This document shows, piece after piece, positions 1 to 10,168 of a DNA stretch of 64,000 nt. Origin of the DNA: Avena insularis (Eukaryota; Streptophyta; Magnoliopsida; Poales; Poaceae); contig JAJUPC010000236.1 in NCBI GenBank assembly GCA_023614405.1, positions 402,501-466,500 of the forward strand. Direction: 5' to 3'. The position numbers and the translations under genes were made by a program. The notes beneath the pieces were generated by a model. That model was given only the letters and a program-made list of their open reading frames with translations, was not told where the DNA came from and searched no databases. The stretch's first letter is position 1. The number at the start of each line of letters is the position of its first letter.

Positions 1-145
1 TGGGTAGAAAACCTATCTCTCTCTGTCGTGTGTGAGCTCTACCGCCTACTTCGTTGCCGGTTAACCTAGAACACGTGTTCAGCCCCCTCTCGAACCTAGG
101 GATTGTCGGACTCCTTGTTCCTTCGCGGGACGCAAGTCTCGAACA
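1..145 (+). mobile_element. 3' end of a gypsy-type LTR (5' LTR, truncated by the window)
   Basis: The sequence runs to a CA terminus at 145 and is followed at once by a primer-binding-like stretch, so this is the end of a 5' LTR. It resembles the end of the LTR piece at 20895-21517: both share the phrase around GTGTTCAGCCCCCTC followed by the ACTAGTTCCTTC-like tail, so they belong to one family. The start of the LTR lies outside the window. Confidence 0.65.
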
Positions 146-146
146 T

Positions 147-165
147 TTGGCGCACTAGGTAGGGG
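147..165 (+). other. Primer-binding site of the gypsy element
   Basis: TTGGCGCACTAGGTAGGGG lies two bases after the LTR end. It has the TGGCGC core used by many plant gypsy elements to prime minus-strand DNA synthesis from a tRNA 3' end. The exact tRNA was not determined. Confidence 0.55.
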
Positions 166-204
166 ATGTGACGCACTTACAAGGTCTTCACCCACCTCAC
201 CAGC

Positions 205-487
205 ATGTCCGCTCGCAACGAGACTTGGGCCGAGCATGCCCTCCACTACACCACGAGCAAGGCTCAGACAGAGCTCATCCCTCGATGCACAACCATGGAG
301 CAAACTCTATGGACGGAGGACAAAGAAGGTTCATACTTATGACTGTCCCGAGAGCAGTCGATCTCAACCCGAGGCAACACCTCGCTCTCTCGCACTGCAT
401 CGTCTCGTGACAAGACCGACCAGCCCACGCCGGAGGCCGCCAAGCGCATGGTGCAGGAGCTACTGCAGCACCCCCTGACCGAGTCCG
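205..487 (+). pseudogene. Gag N-terminal fragment of the gypsy element, broken
   Basis: A frame opens with ATG at 205, about 40 bases after the primer site, as expected for gag. It reads MSARNETWAEHALHYTTSK and is closed by TGA at 340-342. The same frame reopens and runs to 487 (KTDQPTPEAAKRMVQELLQHP), where the Angela-like LTR interrupts it. I recognise no conserved gag domain; assignment rests on position after the primer site and on the frame. It is dead through the stop and the insertion. Confidence 0.4.
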
Positions 488-2097
488 TGTTGGAAATATG
501 CCCTAGAGGTAAATAATAAAGTATCTTTATTGTCATATTTCAAATGTTCATAATAAGTTTTATACCATGCTATAATTGTAATAAGTGGAAACATTAATAC
601 ATGTGTGGTTTGTAAACAAACCAAGTCCCTAGTATCCTCTATTCAACTAGTCCATTGGTCAACTTATTATCCAGGCTTCCCGATCATGGACATTTATGTC
701 AATTGACAATGGGGTCATGTCATTAGATGAATGACATGATGGAAACACACACCCAACTCAAAGTATTGCAATGAGATCAGTCACAAGGGTCAACATTGTG
801 ATGACTAGCGAAACGTAGTAACCCACTCCTTTTACCGTGAGATCATATATAATCACCATTACTGGAGGCACCCTTGATGGTTCCAAATGTCACTCCATAA
901 AAAGGTGATCGTAAAAGTGCTGCTCAGGTTTTCCAAAAGGATGTGTAGAGGAGTGTGTATCAAGATCAGGATATGCTCGTCCGCATGATGGATAGATACT
1001 CTTGGCCCACTCGATGAGATTACATCTATGAAGTTTGCAAATGTGTGACTAGGTCACAAGCATGTAATATCATGGGTGTTTGTCAGTAACGAGGTCGAAC
1101 TAGGTATGGAGATACTGATGATCAGAACTCGAACAAACTAAGTATTGTGGAGCAAAGGGAATGAGACTCGATGTTTAAGGTTCAAGCAATCAAGTTAAAT
1201 CGTGGAATGAACAGGGGCCATTATGGTTATCTAGATCCCGCTATTGGTCATTGATAGGAGAGGTGTCTCGATTATGTCTATTTGTTCCTGAACCGTAAGG
1301 GTGGCATGCTTAAGGGTAGTGACTCTTAGATACTAATTCGGGATTGACGGAGAAAAGAGAAAGAACACCAGAATTGTTCCGAGGAGGTATCGGAAGTGTT
1401 TCAGTGAAATCCGATGTTGATCGGAGGGGTCCAAAACGTGTTTCGGAGTAAGAGATATTAAATAATATGTATTTGATATTAATTAAGTGAATTAATTATT
1501 CATATATATGTTTAAATCAATTTAAAAGGAGAAGCCCACCTACATGGGGGAAAAGGGCCCATGAGGGAGCCCCTTGGCCAACCAGCCAAAGGAGGCCTTG
1601 TGGGGAGCCCTCCCCATGGCCGGCCAGCCCCTAGTGTGCCAAGGCGCATGGGAGAGGCCCTCCTTGGCTAGCCACCTCCTCCTTCTCCTCCCTTTAGTCC
1701 CACCCTGTGACTTTGAGGAGAGGATGTGCCCCCTTCAACCTATATAAAGAGAACCCCTCCTCCAAAGGCATCCCAATTTCTCTCCCCCTCACGTGTGGTT
1801 CCTCCATTGGAACTTGCATATGTGTGTAGAACTTTTGATGCGCTGTATTTGTGGCGCTTGGAGATTGAAGCTAGGAGCTATGGATCTTGGATCATGGTGC
1901 CCGTTCATCTGCATGACCTTGAGGTCGACGCCATTATTCATCTTCATCGTCAATGTTCTCCTAAACGTAAAGGCTTTTGGTCTTCAAGGGTATGAATATT
2001 GAATCCCTCCATTACTTGACATATGCATAGAATAGATCTTGGCTAAGGAGTTCGCATCATTAGGATTTTTTTTTGTTTTCGCCCACAGAACCCAATA
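488..2097 (+). mobile_element. 5' LTR of an Angela/BARE-type Ty1-copia retrotransposon
   Basis: The 1,610-bp repeat starts TGTTGGAAATATGCCC, the start I know from the Triticeae Angela/WIS/BARE group, and ends CCAATA (normally CAACA) directly before an initiator-Met primer site. The TATATAAAGAG at about 1741 fits a promoter TATA box. The five bases before it (GTCCG, 483-487) would be the target duplication, but no matching 3' LTR followed by GTCCG is present in the window. Length fits the family's usual 1.7-1.8 kb. Confidence 0.85.
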
Positions 2098-2098
2098 G

Positions 2099-2111
2099 TG
2101 GTATCAGAGCC
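2099..2111 (+). other. Initiator-Met tRNA primer-binding site (copia)
   Basis: TGGTATCAGAGCC, one base after the LTR, is complementary to the 3' end of plant initiator methionine tRNA, the standard primer of Angela/BARE elements. It marks the 5' LTR and plus orientation. Confidence 0.9.
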
Positions 2112-3062
2112 GATCTATGCATAGATGTTTGGTACGAGTAGAACACATGTTGATTGTGCGGCCATAGATTCTCTAGTTGCTACCATCCCACGTGTACTTG
2201 TTCATATTGCGGCAATGTCGGATGAAGCGGCTCAGACCGACCTTATGCGAGACTAGTTCCACGACTAACATATGGCTTGTACCATATAAGTGGCCAGTAG
2301 GTGTATGTCTCTCCAACTTTAGTTGATATGGCATTAACAAATGACGGCCCTGGGAAGGGACTTAAAGGGGCAACTAGTCAATCCATGTTATGGTTGGAAG
2401 TTCATAGGTAGAAATGGTTCTCTTGCGAAAGCCCTACCAACTTTGTAAAGCATGCAAAGATAAAGTAGAGGCGACTAACTTCATTTTGTAGGGGCGTGTG
2501 ACTTGATATGGTACTGGTAAGTTTTATGAAATGTTTTACCACCGGCTCGGAGACGCCATGGACCTTGGTGCCATGCCAGTGAGCTCGATGGAGATCAAGG
2601 CGCGACAACCATTTCATGTCACATTACATTTGATGTAAATTACATTATGCATATTATTTTGTGTGTATTAGATATACGATAGTAGCATTATAAGATGATC
2701 CCTCAAACATAATTCCAATGTTCGTGTTCCCCTTTTGGGTGCAACACTAAGAAAGTTCACCATTATGAGGCACGCCATGACGACTGGGTATTAGACATAT
2801 CTACATTTGCATACGGTGGGTGTAAGACATGTTGCACTCCTCTACACACAAGTTAGAGTTGGCAAGCCTAGCATGTACATACATGACCTCGGAACACACA
2901 AAATCGAAAGGTCGAGCATGAGTCACATGGTTGATGTGATTGCCATTGTTGAATATCTACCTTTGAATCTATGCCATCGGCCTTGATGATCAGGGGCGGT
3001 GTAGTGAATCAGGGTCATGTAATCACCAAACCATGATGAGGGATGTTTGTTTGAGTGGGAGT
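2112..3062 (+). mobile_element. Decayed 5' leader of the Angela-like element
   Basis: This stretch follows the primer site and contains no usable reading frame. Phrases such as GATCAGGGGCGGTGTAGTGA near 2990 and TTTGTTTGAGTGGGAGTTG near 3048 match my memory of the BARE/Angela leader. It ends where a different LTR begins at 3063, so gag and the rest of the element are displaced or lost. Confidence 0.6.
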
Positions 3063-3577
3063 TGTTGGGGATATACTTTCCGGGTATCCTCACTGTGCCT
3101 CACTGACTAGGGTGGCCCACTTCGGGTTAGAGCTTTGCTTCACGGGAGGCCCATTCAGGGAGAAGAGACGGAGTCCAGTCCAGCTACAGGAAGGCCTAGA
3201 AGACTTACCGACATAGGCCTATTATGTTACTTGTAGTTCAAGATGTACTCTATAACCGAATTTTAGTCGTAGCCAGATAGGTCTCTCCTGTAAACCCTAG
3301 GTCGGATATCTATATAAGTCGTCATAGGGTACACCTTTAGGGCACCCCACCATAGTCTACAATCTCAACTCGCACAGGCGAAACCCTTGTAACCCACATA
3401 TTTCGGCTATGTCGTATTACTAGATTGCTAACAGGAGTAGGATCCATCCAAAGCCGGCGGATTCGAACCAGGGTAAACTTGTGTGCTCAATATCCCAGAA
3501 CACCGTACGTCTCACACCCCGCTCTTACGCACGCCTCGAGGACCCCCTCATGGCGTACTTGTCATCAATCCGGTGAC
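3063..3577 (+). mobile_element. Gypsy-type LTR, 515 bp
   Basis: It starts TGTTGGGGATATAC and ends CCGGTGACA, and is followed after three bases by a TGGCGCCCACCGTGGGG primer site, so it is a 5' LTR. A TATA-like CTATATAAG lies near 3309. The clade is probably Tat-like (RIRE2-type primer site), from memory only. No partner LTR is visible; only about 200 bp of its interior survives before element A begins. Confidence 0.65.
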
Positions 3578-3775
3578 AGTTGGCGCCCACCGTGGGGCAA
3601 GTGAGCTTCGGATCTGCGTTCCGAGCGGAATCTGCAAGAATCAGAATCTGCGAGACCATCGTTGTTGGTCGCATACTCTATGCTAGCGACGTCCCTCTCA
3701 TCGTTCTCGACAAGACCTAGATTCCAGCTAGGGAGGCCATGACTGCCTACACCATCATGTCTTTTGGCGAGATCG
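3578..3775 (+). mobile_element. Primer site and leader/gag start of the 515-bp-LTR gypsy element
   Basis: TGGCGCCCACCGTGGGG at 3581-3597 is the primer-binding site. The rest is leader and, from ATG at 3739, the first dozen codons of what is probably its gag ([13 protein letters not shown]). At about 3776 the sequence switches without a break in frame to the reverse transcriptase of element A, so the ATG of the long frame downstream is borrowed. Confidence 0.55.
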
Positions 3776-5400
3776 ATGTTTTGCAAGTGTTACGTGATAA
3801 TAAACTGTATGCTAATCTTGAGAAGTGTACATTTGCAAAAGGTAAGGTCATATTCCTAGGATTTGTTGTTTCTAAGCATGGAGTAGAGGTAGATCAATCT
3901 AAAATTGAATCAATTCAGAATTGGCCTACTCCGATGAATGTTAGTCAAGTGCGTAGTTTCCACGGTCTCGCTGGTTTCTATAGACGCTTTGAAATACATT
4001 CTGATCATGAAGCTTTGAAATACTTGAAAGCTCAATCAAACTTGCATAGAAGATTAGCTAAATGGGTTGAGTTCATTGAGTCTTTTCCTTACATCATTAA
4101 CTATAAGAAGGGAAAAGAGAACGTTGTTGCTGATGCTCTATCTAGGAAGAACATGCTATTAACCAATCTTGATGTTAAAATTCCTGGATTAGAAGCTATT
4201 TGTGCACTTTATGCAACTGACCATGATTTTGCTGAACCATATCGTTTGTGTGCTCTTAGAAACGCATGGGATAAGTATCATATACATGATGGATATTTTT
4301 TTCGAGCTAACAAACTATGTATTCCAGAATCGTCGTTGTGTTTGTTCTTAGTGCAGGAATCACATGTTGGTGGTTTGATGGGTCATTTTGGGCATGAGAA
4401 GACATTACTCATGCTTGCTGATCACTTTTATTGGCCCAAGATGAGGCGTGATGTGTACAGATTTGTGAGCCGATGTATTACATGCCACAAGTCTAAATCT
4501 AAGCTGAAGCCTCACGGTTTGTATACACCTCTCTCTGCACCGACTATTCCATGGGAAGACATTAGTATGGATTTTGTGCTAGGTCTACCTAAAACACAGA
4601 GAGTTCATGATTCTATATTTCTGGTAGTGGATAGGTTTTCTAAGATGGCTCATTTTATTGCCTGCCACAAAAGCGACGATGCGTCGCATGTTGCTAACCT
4701 GTTTTTCAGGGATATCGTGAGATTACATGGAGTACCAAAGACGATTGTTTCTGACCGTGATGTGAAGTTCATGAGCTACTTTTGGAAGACCTTATGGGGT
4801 AAGCTAGGAACGAAGTTGCTGTTCAGTACTACATGTCATCCCCAAACAGATGGTCAAACGAAGGTGGTGAATCGAACATTGTCACAGCTACTAAGGACCA
4901 TGATTAAAAAGAATCTGCGGGAGTGGGAAGAGTGTTTGCCACATGTTGAGTTTGCTTACAACAGGGTTGTGCATTCAACTACTCAGCTTTGTCCTTTTGA
5001 GGTGGTGTATGATTTCAAGCCATTGACGCCACTTGATATGTTGCCTCTGCCATTACATGAGAGAGTTGATATGGAGGCATCAAAACGTGCTGATTATGTG
5101 AAGAAAATACATGAGAAGACTCGAGAGGCTATTGAGAAGAAAGGCAAGAACATTGCTGCTGCAAGGAATCAAGCAAGAAAAGAAGTGTTGTTCGAGCCTG
5201 GAGATATGGTTTGGGTGCATCTACGCAAGGATAGGTTTCCACTACTTCGAAAGTCAAAATTGAAGCCACGTGGTGCTGGTCCTTACAAGGTGTTAGCCAA
5301 GATTAATGATAACGCCTACTCGGTTGATATACCTATTGAGGAGTTTGGTGGAGTTAGCAATAGCTTCAACGTTGCTGATTTGTCACCATATGCTGGATAA
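3739..5400 (+). pseudogene. Element A: truncated CRM-like pol (RT thumb, RNase H part, integrase)
   Basis: The frame is 553 residues and open, but not a working polyprotein. Residues 1-13 come from another element. Residues 14-84 are the RT thumb/connection. At 3990 the frame jumps into late RNase H ([11 protein letters not shown]), skipping 342 bases present in copy C (62842-63183), including the first RNase H aspartate. Next come the H2C2 zinc-binding domain (about residues 210-252) and the integrase core with Asp278 and Asp339. The catalytic Glu expected 36 residues later is Lys375 (AAG at 4861-4863; GAG in copy B). The C-terminus ends at a TAA where copy B has GAA. In life the family copies and integrates its genome via virus-like particles. 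This copy cannot. Confidence 0.85.
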
Positions 5401-5427
5401 GACCTTGGAGCGTCGAGGTCGATGCCT

Positions 5428-5442
5428 TTTGAAGGGGGGAGA
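5428..5442 (+). other. Polypurine tract of element A
   Basis: GAAGGGGGGAGA directly precedes the 3' LTR and would prime plus-strand synthesis. It sits inside the pol frame in this family. Copy B has a seven-G run here, and A carries one extra base, which puts the LTR-encoded pol tail out of frame. Confidence 0.75.
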
Positions 5443-6440
5443 TGATGAGGACATCCCTACAATTACACCTACCCCAATGACTACTGAAGATGCTACAACT
5501 GTTGCAAGAAAGGATCAGTCCAATGAGATTAGAATTGGACCTATTACAAGAGCTCGTGCTAAGCTACTGGAACAACATGTGAATTTACTCCTAAACGAAT
5601 CCGGTACTTTGATTGATGAGAACTTTATACTGCCTAAGTCTATGCATTTATGTATGATCAGGTTCGTTGGAGAAACAAGCATGGCGCGAGGAGGAGAAGG
5701 GCTACAAGAGAAGCCCAACATGATGATCGCCCAAGGATGCGCGAGGGAGGAGCGGGAGGAAGGCGCAAGAGAAGATCATCAAGACGAAGGCAAAAAGATC
5801 TGCCACGACCGGAGTGTCCGGCCAGATCCACCCGGACTGTCTGGCCTGGTCGAGAGGCGAACTGGCGTGGACATTCAGTATGCCAGTTCGGACACTACCC
5901 GGACGCCACCCGGAAACTTCAGAGTTTCCGGCCAGACCGGACTGTCCGGCACACTTCACCCGGAGTGTCCGGCCTGACCGGACTGTCCGGCCGAATTCGA
6001 CCGGAGTGTCCGCCCGCCGACCGAATCTGGTCCGAGTCGGTTTGTATCAGTTTGAGTCGTTTGCGTTTACTTTCGGTTTCTGGTCGCTCTAGCCGCCCTT
6101 ATAAGCTATGGGACGACCTCTAGTTAGGGGTCAGACCACTTTAAAATATTTTGGGGTTGTTCCTTTCATAGAACCTCTGGAATTACCCTGTGCTCGAATC
6201 TACCAACTATAATTGAGTGTGATTTGTTGTTCCATTGGGAATTAGTAGATTGCATACTAGCGTTCGTGGTCACGGCTGCGTGCGCAAGAGCGTGGTGTTG
6301 CGAATATCCTACAAGGTTCGAGAGCTGTTGCATTGGCATCAGGGATCAAGCGGGAGAGTTCATAGCTACAGGCTAGTTATCTATCATCGACCATTATCAT
6401 TGCCATCCGCTTACTGAGAAGATCGGGCCACCCCATATCA
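5443..6440 (+). mobile_element. 3' LTR of element A (CRM-like), containing the pol tail
   Basis: It starts TGATGAGGACATCC and ends CCACCCCATATCA, the same ends as the LTRs of B, C and D. Length is 998 bp. The first part encodes an out-of-frame continuation of pol ([12 protein letters not shown], then [13 protein letters not shown]; frame 5440-5977), so the LTR overlaps the 3' end of pol. Bases 5809-6012 hold a cluster of CCGGA-NNN-TCCGG quasi-palindromes and one 22-base perfect hairpin (5910-5931, nine-base arms). A TTATAAG TATA-like site lies near 6098. The 5' LTR and most of the interior are absent, so no target duplication can be seen. Confidence 0.85.
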
Positions 6441-6972
6441 CTTTTGGTTTGATGTGAACTTGCTCAGAAATGTAATCAAATTCGATGATGTTTGCTATGA
6501 GTTTTTCTTGAAAAGCTGCTGTTGACAGGTCTTGAAAACCTACTGCTGACCAACAGTTGGTACCCAAAGTGCGGCGCCACCAAAGGCGGCGCCGCACTTT
6601 GCAACGCCACAGACCATGGCGCCACACAAGTGCAAATCTAGAGTCCGTGCCGCCGCACTTTTGCACAAATGAAAACACTGAAGGAGGAAGCACTTCGCGT
6701 GCTGAAACTGGTTCTAAAGTGCGGCGCCTCTGCCCATGGCGTTGCACATCAATGTGCGGCGCCGTACTCCTTGGCGCCGCACTTACGGAACCGGGACCCA
6801 CGCGTGCCACGCTGGCAGGCGTGCGGCGCCATGGGCGATGGCGTTGTCCTTCAGGGTGCGGCGCCGTGGCTGGTGGCGTTGTAAAAAGGGTTAGTTTCGT
6901 AAAATTCTTTTGGCCAGAGTTCATTTTGTGAATTTCTTTATTTTTTGGATTATTTCTGTTCAAATTCCCCAA
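6441..6972. repeat. Unassigned segment with GC-rich hairpin array
   Basis: Between two identified LTRs lies about 530 bp with no credible gene. It carries repeated units of GTGCGGCGCC, nine bases, then GGCGCCGCAC. The first hairpin (6566-6600) has perfect 13-base arms and a nine-base loop; another (6754-6782) has perfect ten-base arms and also a nine-base loop. Degraded copies occur at 6719-6747 and from 6831 to about 6885. It is probably a fragment of an LTR or leader from a further retroelement family. ORFs crossing it are chance frames in GC-rich DNA. Confidence 0.5.
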
Positions 6973-9391
6973 GCCTAGGGAGCTGAGCCGCCTCCCGTGC
7001 TCGTGTGGAGAGCAGAAGCGCAGGGCCAGCTCGCCCAGTACCTGCCGTGTACCTCCTCACGCGCCAACAGCAGCAGAGCCAGATGATGCAGCCGCGCGCG
7101 CCTACATCCCATGGCCTTCTCAATTTACGCACCGAGCCAGCCGCACGCCTGCAGTTCCTTGCCGTCTGTCGCCGTAAGGGGCCATCGAGCAGCACAGCGA
7201 GCCACTGTTCTGTCTTGGATCAGCCGCCGCTTGTCGTGCGTGTGTTCATCGGCACCTGATCAAAATCTCCCAGGTTGCCGCACTGTAAGTGTTCAATGAA
7301 ATTCTAACAAGGGCACCTATTTTTTTATAATATGTCATATAACTTGTGCATATTAAATCATCCATGTCCGTATACATATTTAGTTGTTTAGAGGTATTTT
7401 GTCGAATCACCTAATAATTAAATATGGAGTATATATGTAAACTATTTTTGTCTTATATAGACTCCATTTAAATTTGTGTAGCGAACCGGTACCATGTTTT
7501 TTCTTGTTAATTCAATATTTAATTTACAGGGTAGATAAACAACTTGAACCGTCTATTTAAATGTCGGGATCCCGATTCCGCATAATATTGCTAAGCTAAG
7601 CCGCATATTGCCATGTCATGCATCATATCATACACATGCTGACTCTTCTGCCGTATAATTAAATGTTGCACCGATTGTTCTTTCTAGTGATTTGCGTCTT
7701 CTCGGATAGGCCGTTGAGTCGATGTGAGATACGATAAGCCTTTGGTCACCGATTTTGTTTCTCAGACGAGCATTCTCCCCATTTTTACCTATTTTGTATT
7801 TATAGTCTTTACTTCCTTTTCTTAATCTATTGCTATCCTTATTATCGATGCTCTTGTACCATTCCCTTTATTTACCTGCTCTACTTTATAACCTTGGTTA
7901 TCCTATTATCTTGTTTGATTAGCTAGACTTGTCCTTGCGAGTCATAGCGCATGCTTAGGTCTGCTGCCCGTTCTCATACAGGTGAACCGTGATATCTGGA
8001 TATGGTTGATAACATGATAAATTAAATTGGTGGTGCTGATTATGGTTATGGTTATGATTTTATCTAATGATAACGCCTCGGCAGGGACCACCTTTGGGAA
8101 CTGCTTGAGTCAACCTAGGAATTGTTCGTTCTACGATACTAGTACTGAGTTGATCGCACTAACCAAACGCAGTGGCCCCTGGGATCCCCCTCAACTACCG
8201 ACGCTATTCGTTTATCCATAGGGTCACAAAATTGGTTTTCCATTTGGTGCATACGCATAATATGTCCTTGGACATGGGTGAGTTGAATATGTCTTCGGAC
8301 TTGGTGATGATATGATTTTGGTGAACGGCTCGGACATTACATACATAAAAGCGGCACATGCCGGCGGTTCAAGGGGAGCTCTACAAGTTATCTTCTAGGG
8401 CCATTCGGTATAGTAGTCGTGAACATTGTGCCATCTTGAGACTCGGCCATGCCTTTGGGCTGGATAAAACACAGTAGGTGATACCTCTAGATACGCACAT
8501 AGTTATAGAACAATTCTTGTTCTGAGATTTGAAAGGGACTTGTATTATGTTGCCTGAAGGGTTAAACATGAGTTTGGGTACAATAGTGCACCCCTGCATG
8601 GAAAATCTTTTCGACAAGCCATGTGTCCACGGTTATGGACGTCTCAGGAGTACGATGTCATGATCATAGACAACGCCATTACAGTTTTGACTCTAATAAT
8701 ATGATTAGTAATTAATCGTATCAACTAAAAAACTGCTTAACTAAAATTGCCACCGTGTGTATTACACACGACAACTTCCTCGACTGGTCTTCGAGCGAGA
8801 AATCTTTGGATGGGTTATGCTTGGTGTTATACTCCTATTACCGGATAGCGCTCTCTTTTCTCGCTCTAATAGCTGAAGTTGTAGCGTGTCTCTATAAGTT
8901 AGATAGTGCAAGCTTTGCTGCCGCTGAGCCCACCATACCTATGTAGGCAAGGACCACCGAATTCTAGACTCACCGTGTACTGGTCTCAGTAGTGACCGCT
9001 CTATTTTTCCTTCGCCCTTTGTCGACACCCCTTTTGTTTTGATAGGTATATGATTGACGACGTTAGCAAGGTTATCCTTCTAGCTTGGCCTAAGCAGGGT
9101 TATGGACGCTGCTTGGTTATTCTTCAGGACTCTTAGTTCCATTTGCTTCTTGACCATACTCGGACACTATTTTGCTTTCTTCCTGAGTTGTATCTTTTGT
9201 ATTCTTGACTCGTTGAGTTGTTGTTGTATATATAAGTCTTTGTAGATTCTGTTGTAAACTATTATGATGTAACTACTTGTAATAAAATCCCACCCACACG
9301 TAAGTGTCTGGTGGGCGTCTTTGAATCGCTTCTATGCGGCCTTTGGCGGGAAATGCTGAGATCTGCATAGACCCGATTCTGAGGCGTTACA
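6973..9391 (+). mobile_element. 5' LTR (LTR1, 5'-truncated) of a long-LTR gypsy element
   Basis: From GGGAGCTGAG at 6975 onward this matches 10920-11290 and 18839-20894, with the same order and phrases. It ends GGCGTTACA at 9391, followed by an initiator-Met primer site. Roughly the first 750 bp of the LTR are missing compared with LTR2, and about 220 bp present in LTR2 (11290-11511) are absent at 7311. The open frame at 7005-7259 recurs at 10950-11204 in LTR2. I read both as transcribed LTR sequence, not genes. Confidence 0.8.
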
Positions 9392-10168
9392 AGTGGTATC
9401 AGAGTGAAGGTTTGCGATACTCCACTGGTCCAGCCTGTAGGTTAACCTCGCCAACGGACGAAGTCTAGTGTTAAAACTATTTTGCTACAAATGCATTGGA
9501 TAGATATGATTAGCTCTGATTTTACTCCTTATCTCTATTCTTTCTCTTCTTATCTCTGCGTGTTTTGAATCTTCTCACTTACCTTATTTTAGTCCAGGAT
9601 TTCTCGTAGTTGGTTTCTGTCGTACCTTTAGGGTTACGCTTTCTTCTTTTCGTAACGGTGGGGCTACATTTGATTCTCGCTCTCTCTGATCTTTCAGCAT
9701 ATGTTTCCCGGTGTTCTCCAACTTCTGCGACGACCTCCTTATCTCTAGATTTTTTCCCTAAGCTTCCAAACACTGTTTTTCTGGATCGTTAGTCTGAATT
9801 TCGAGAGTTGGTTGCTTGATTGTCCTATTCATGTATGGAGAAATGCTTGGAGTCGTGGTCATACCACTACTCTTATATTGACTCATGTGCATTGAACAGG
9901 TGGATTAATGCCACTTCTACTCCTTATTTGGAAGTTAGAGGTGGCCTTATGACCTATTTCTTTGCCTTTGTTTCTCCGGAGGGTTCTCCCGAATAATGTG
10001 AGCAACAACCCCTTGTTGGTGGTATCGACAATTTCAAGACGAAGCAAGAATTCTTGTTAGTGGTGCCACGACCATCCACCTGACGCAAGAAGATCCGATC
10101 ATGAAACCTCTCCCTCCCGGTGTCTTGCTTGGGTCTCGGAACGAGATCGCTTGTTAGTGGTGTCGAGT
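9392..10168 (+). mobile_element. Internal region of the long-LTR element: primer site and short remnant
   Basis: TGGTATCAGAG at 9394-9404 is the primer site. Only 777 bp separate the two LTRs and no gag or pol can be read, so either the interior has been deleted or the element is non-autonomous. GGTGGTATCGACAATTTC and GTGGTGTCGAG (10017-10167) look like a short internal duplication. I see no polypurine tract before LTR2. Confidence 0.55.

Noticed and set aside
2099..2111. Possible tRNA gene fragments at TGGTATCAGAGC-type sites (also 9394 and 58930)
   Set aside because: These are primer-binding sites directly after LTR ends; no cloverleaf sequence surrounds them.
5650..6123. 157-residue Arg/Pro-rich frame and overlapping frames on both strands
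   Set aside because: It reads through the CCGGA palindrome cluster in an LTR; several frames are open at once and the residues only reflect the repeat. The relevant pol tail is in another frame.
6397..6972. 191-residue minus-strand frame
   Set aside because: It is made of the GTGCGGCGCC hairpin array plus LTR A sequence; no protein-like conservation.
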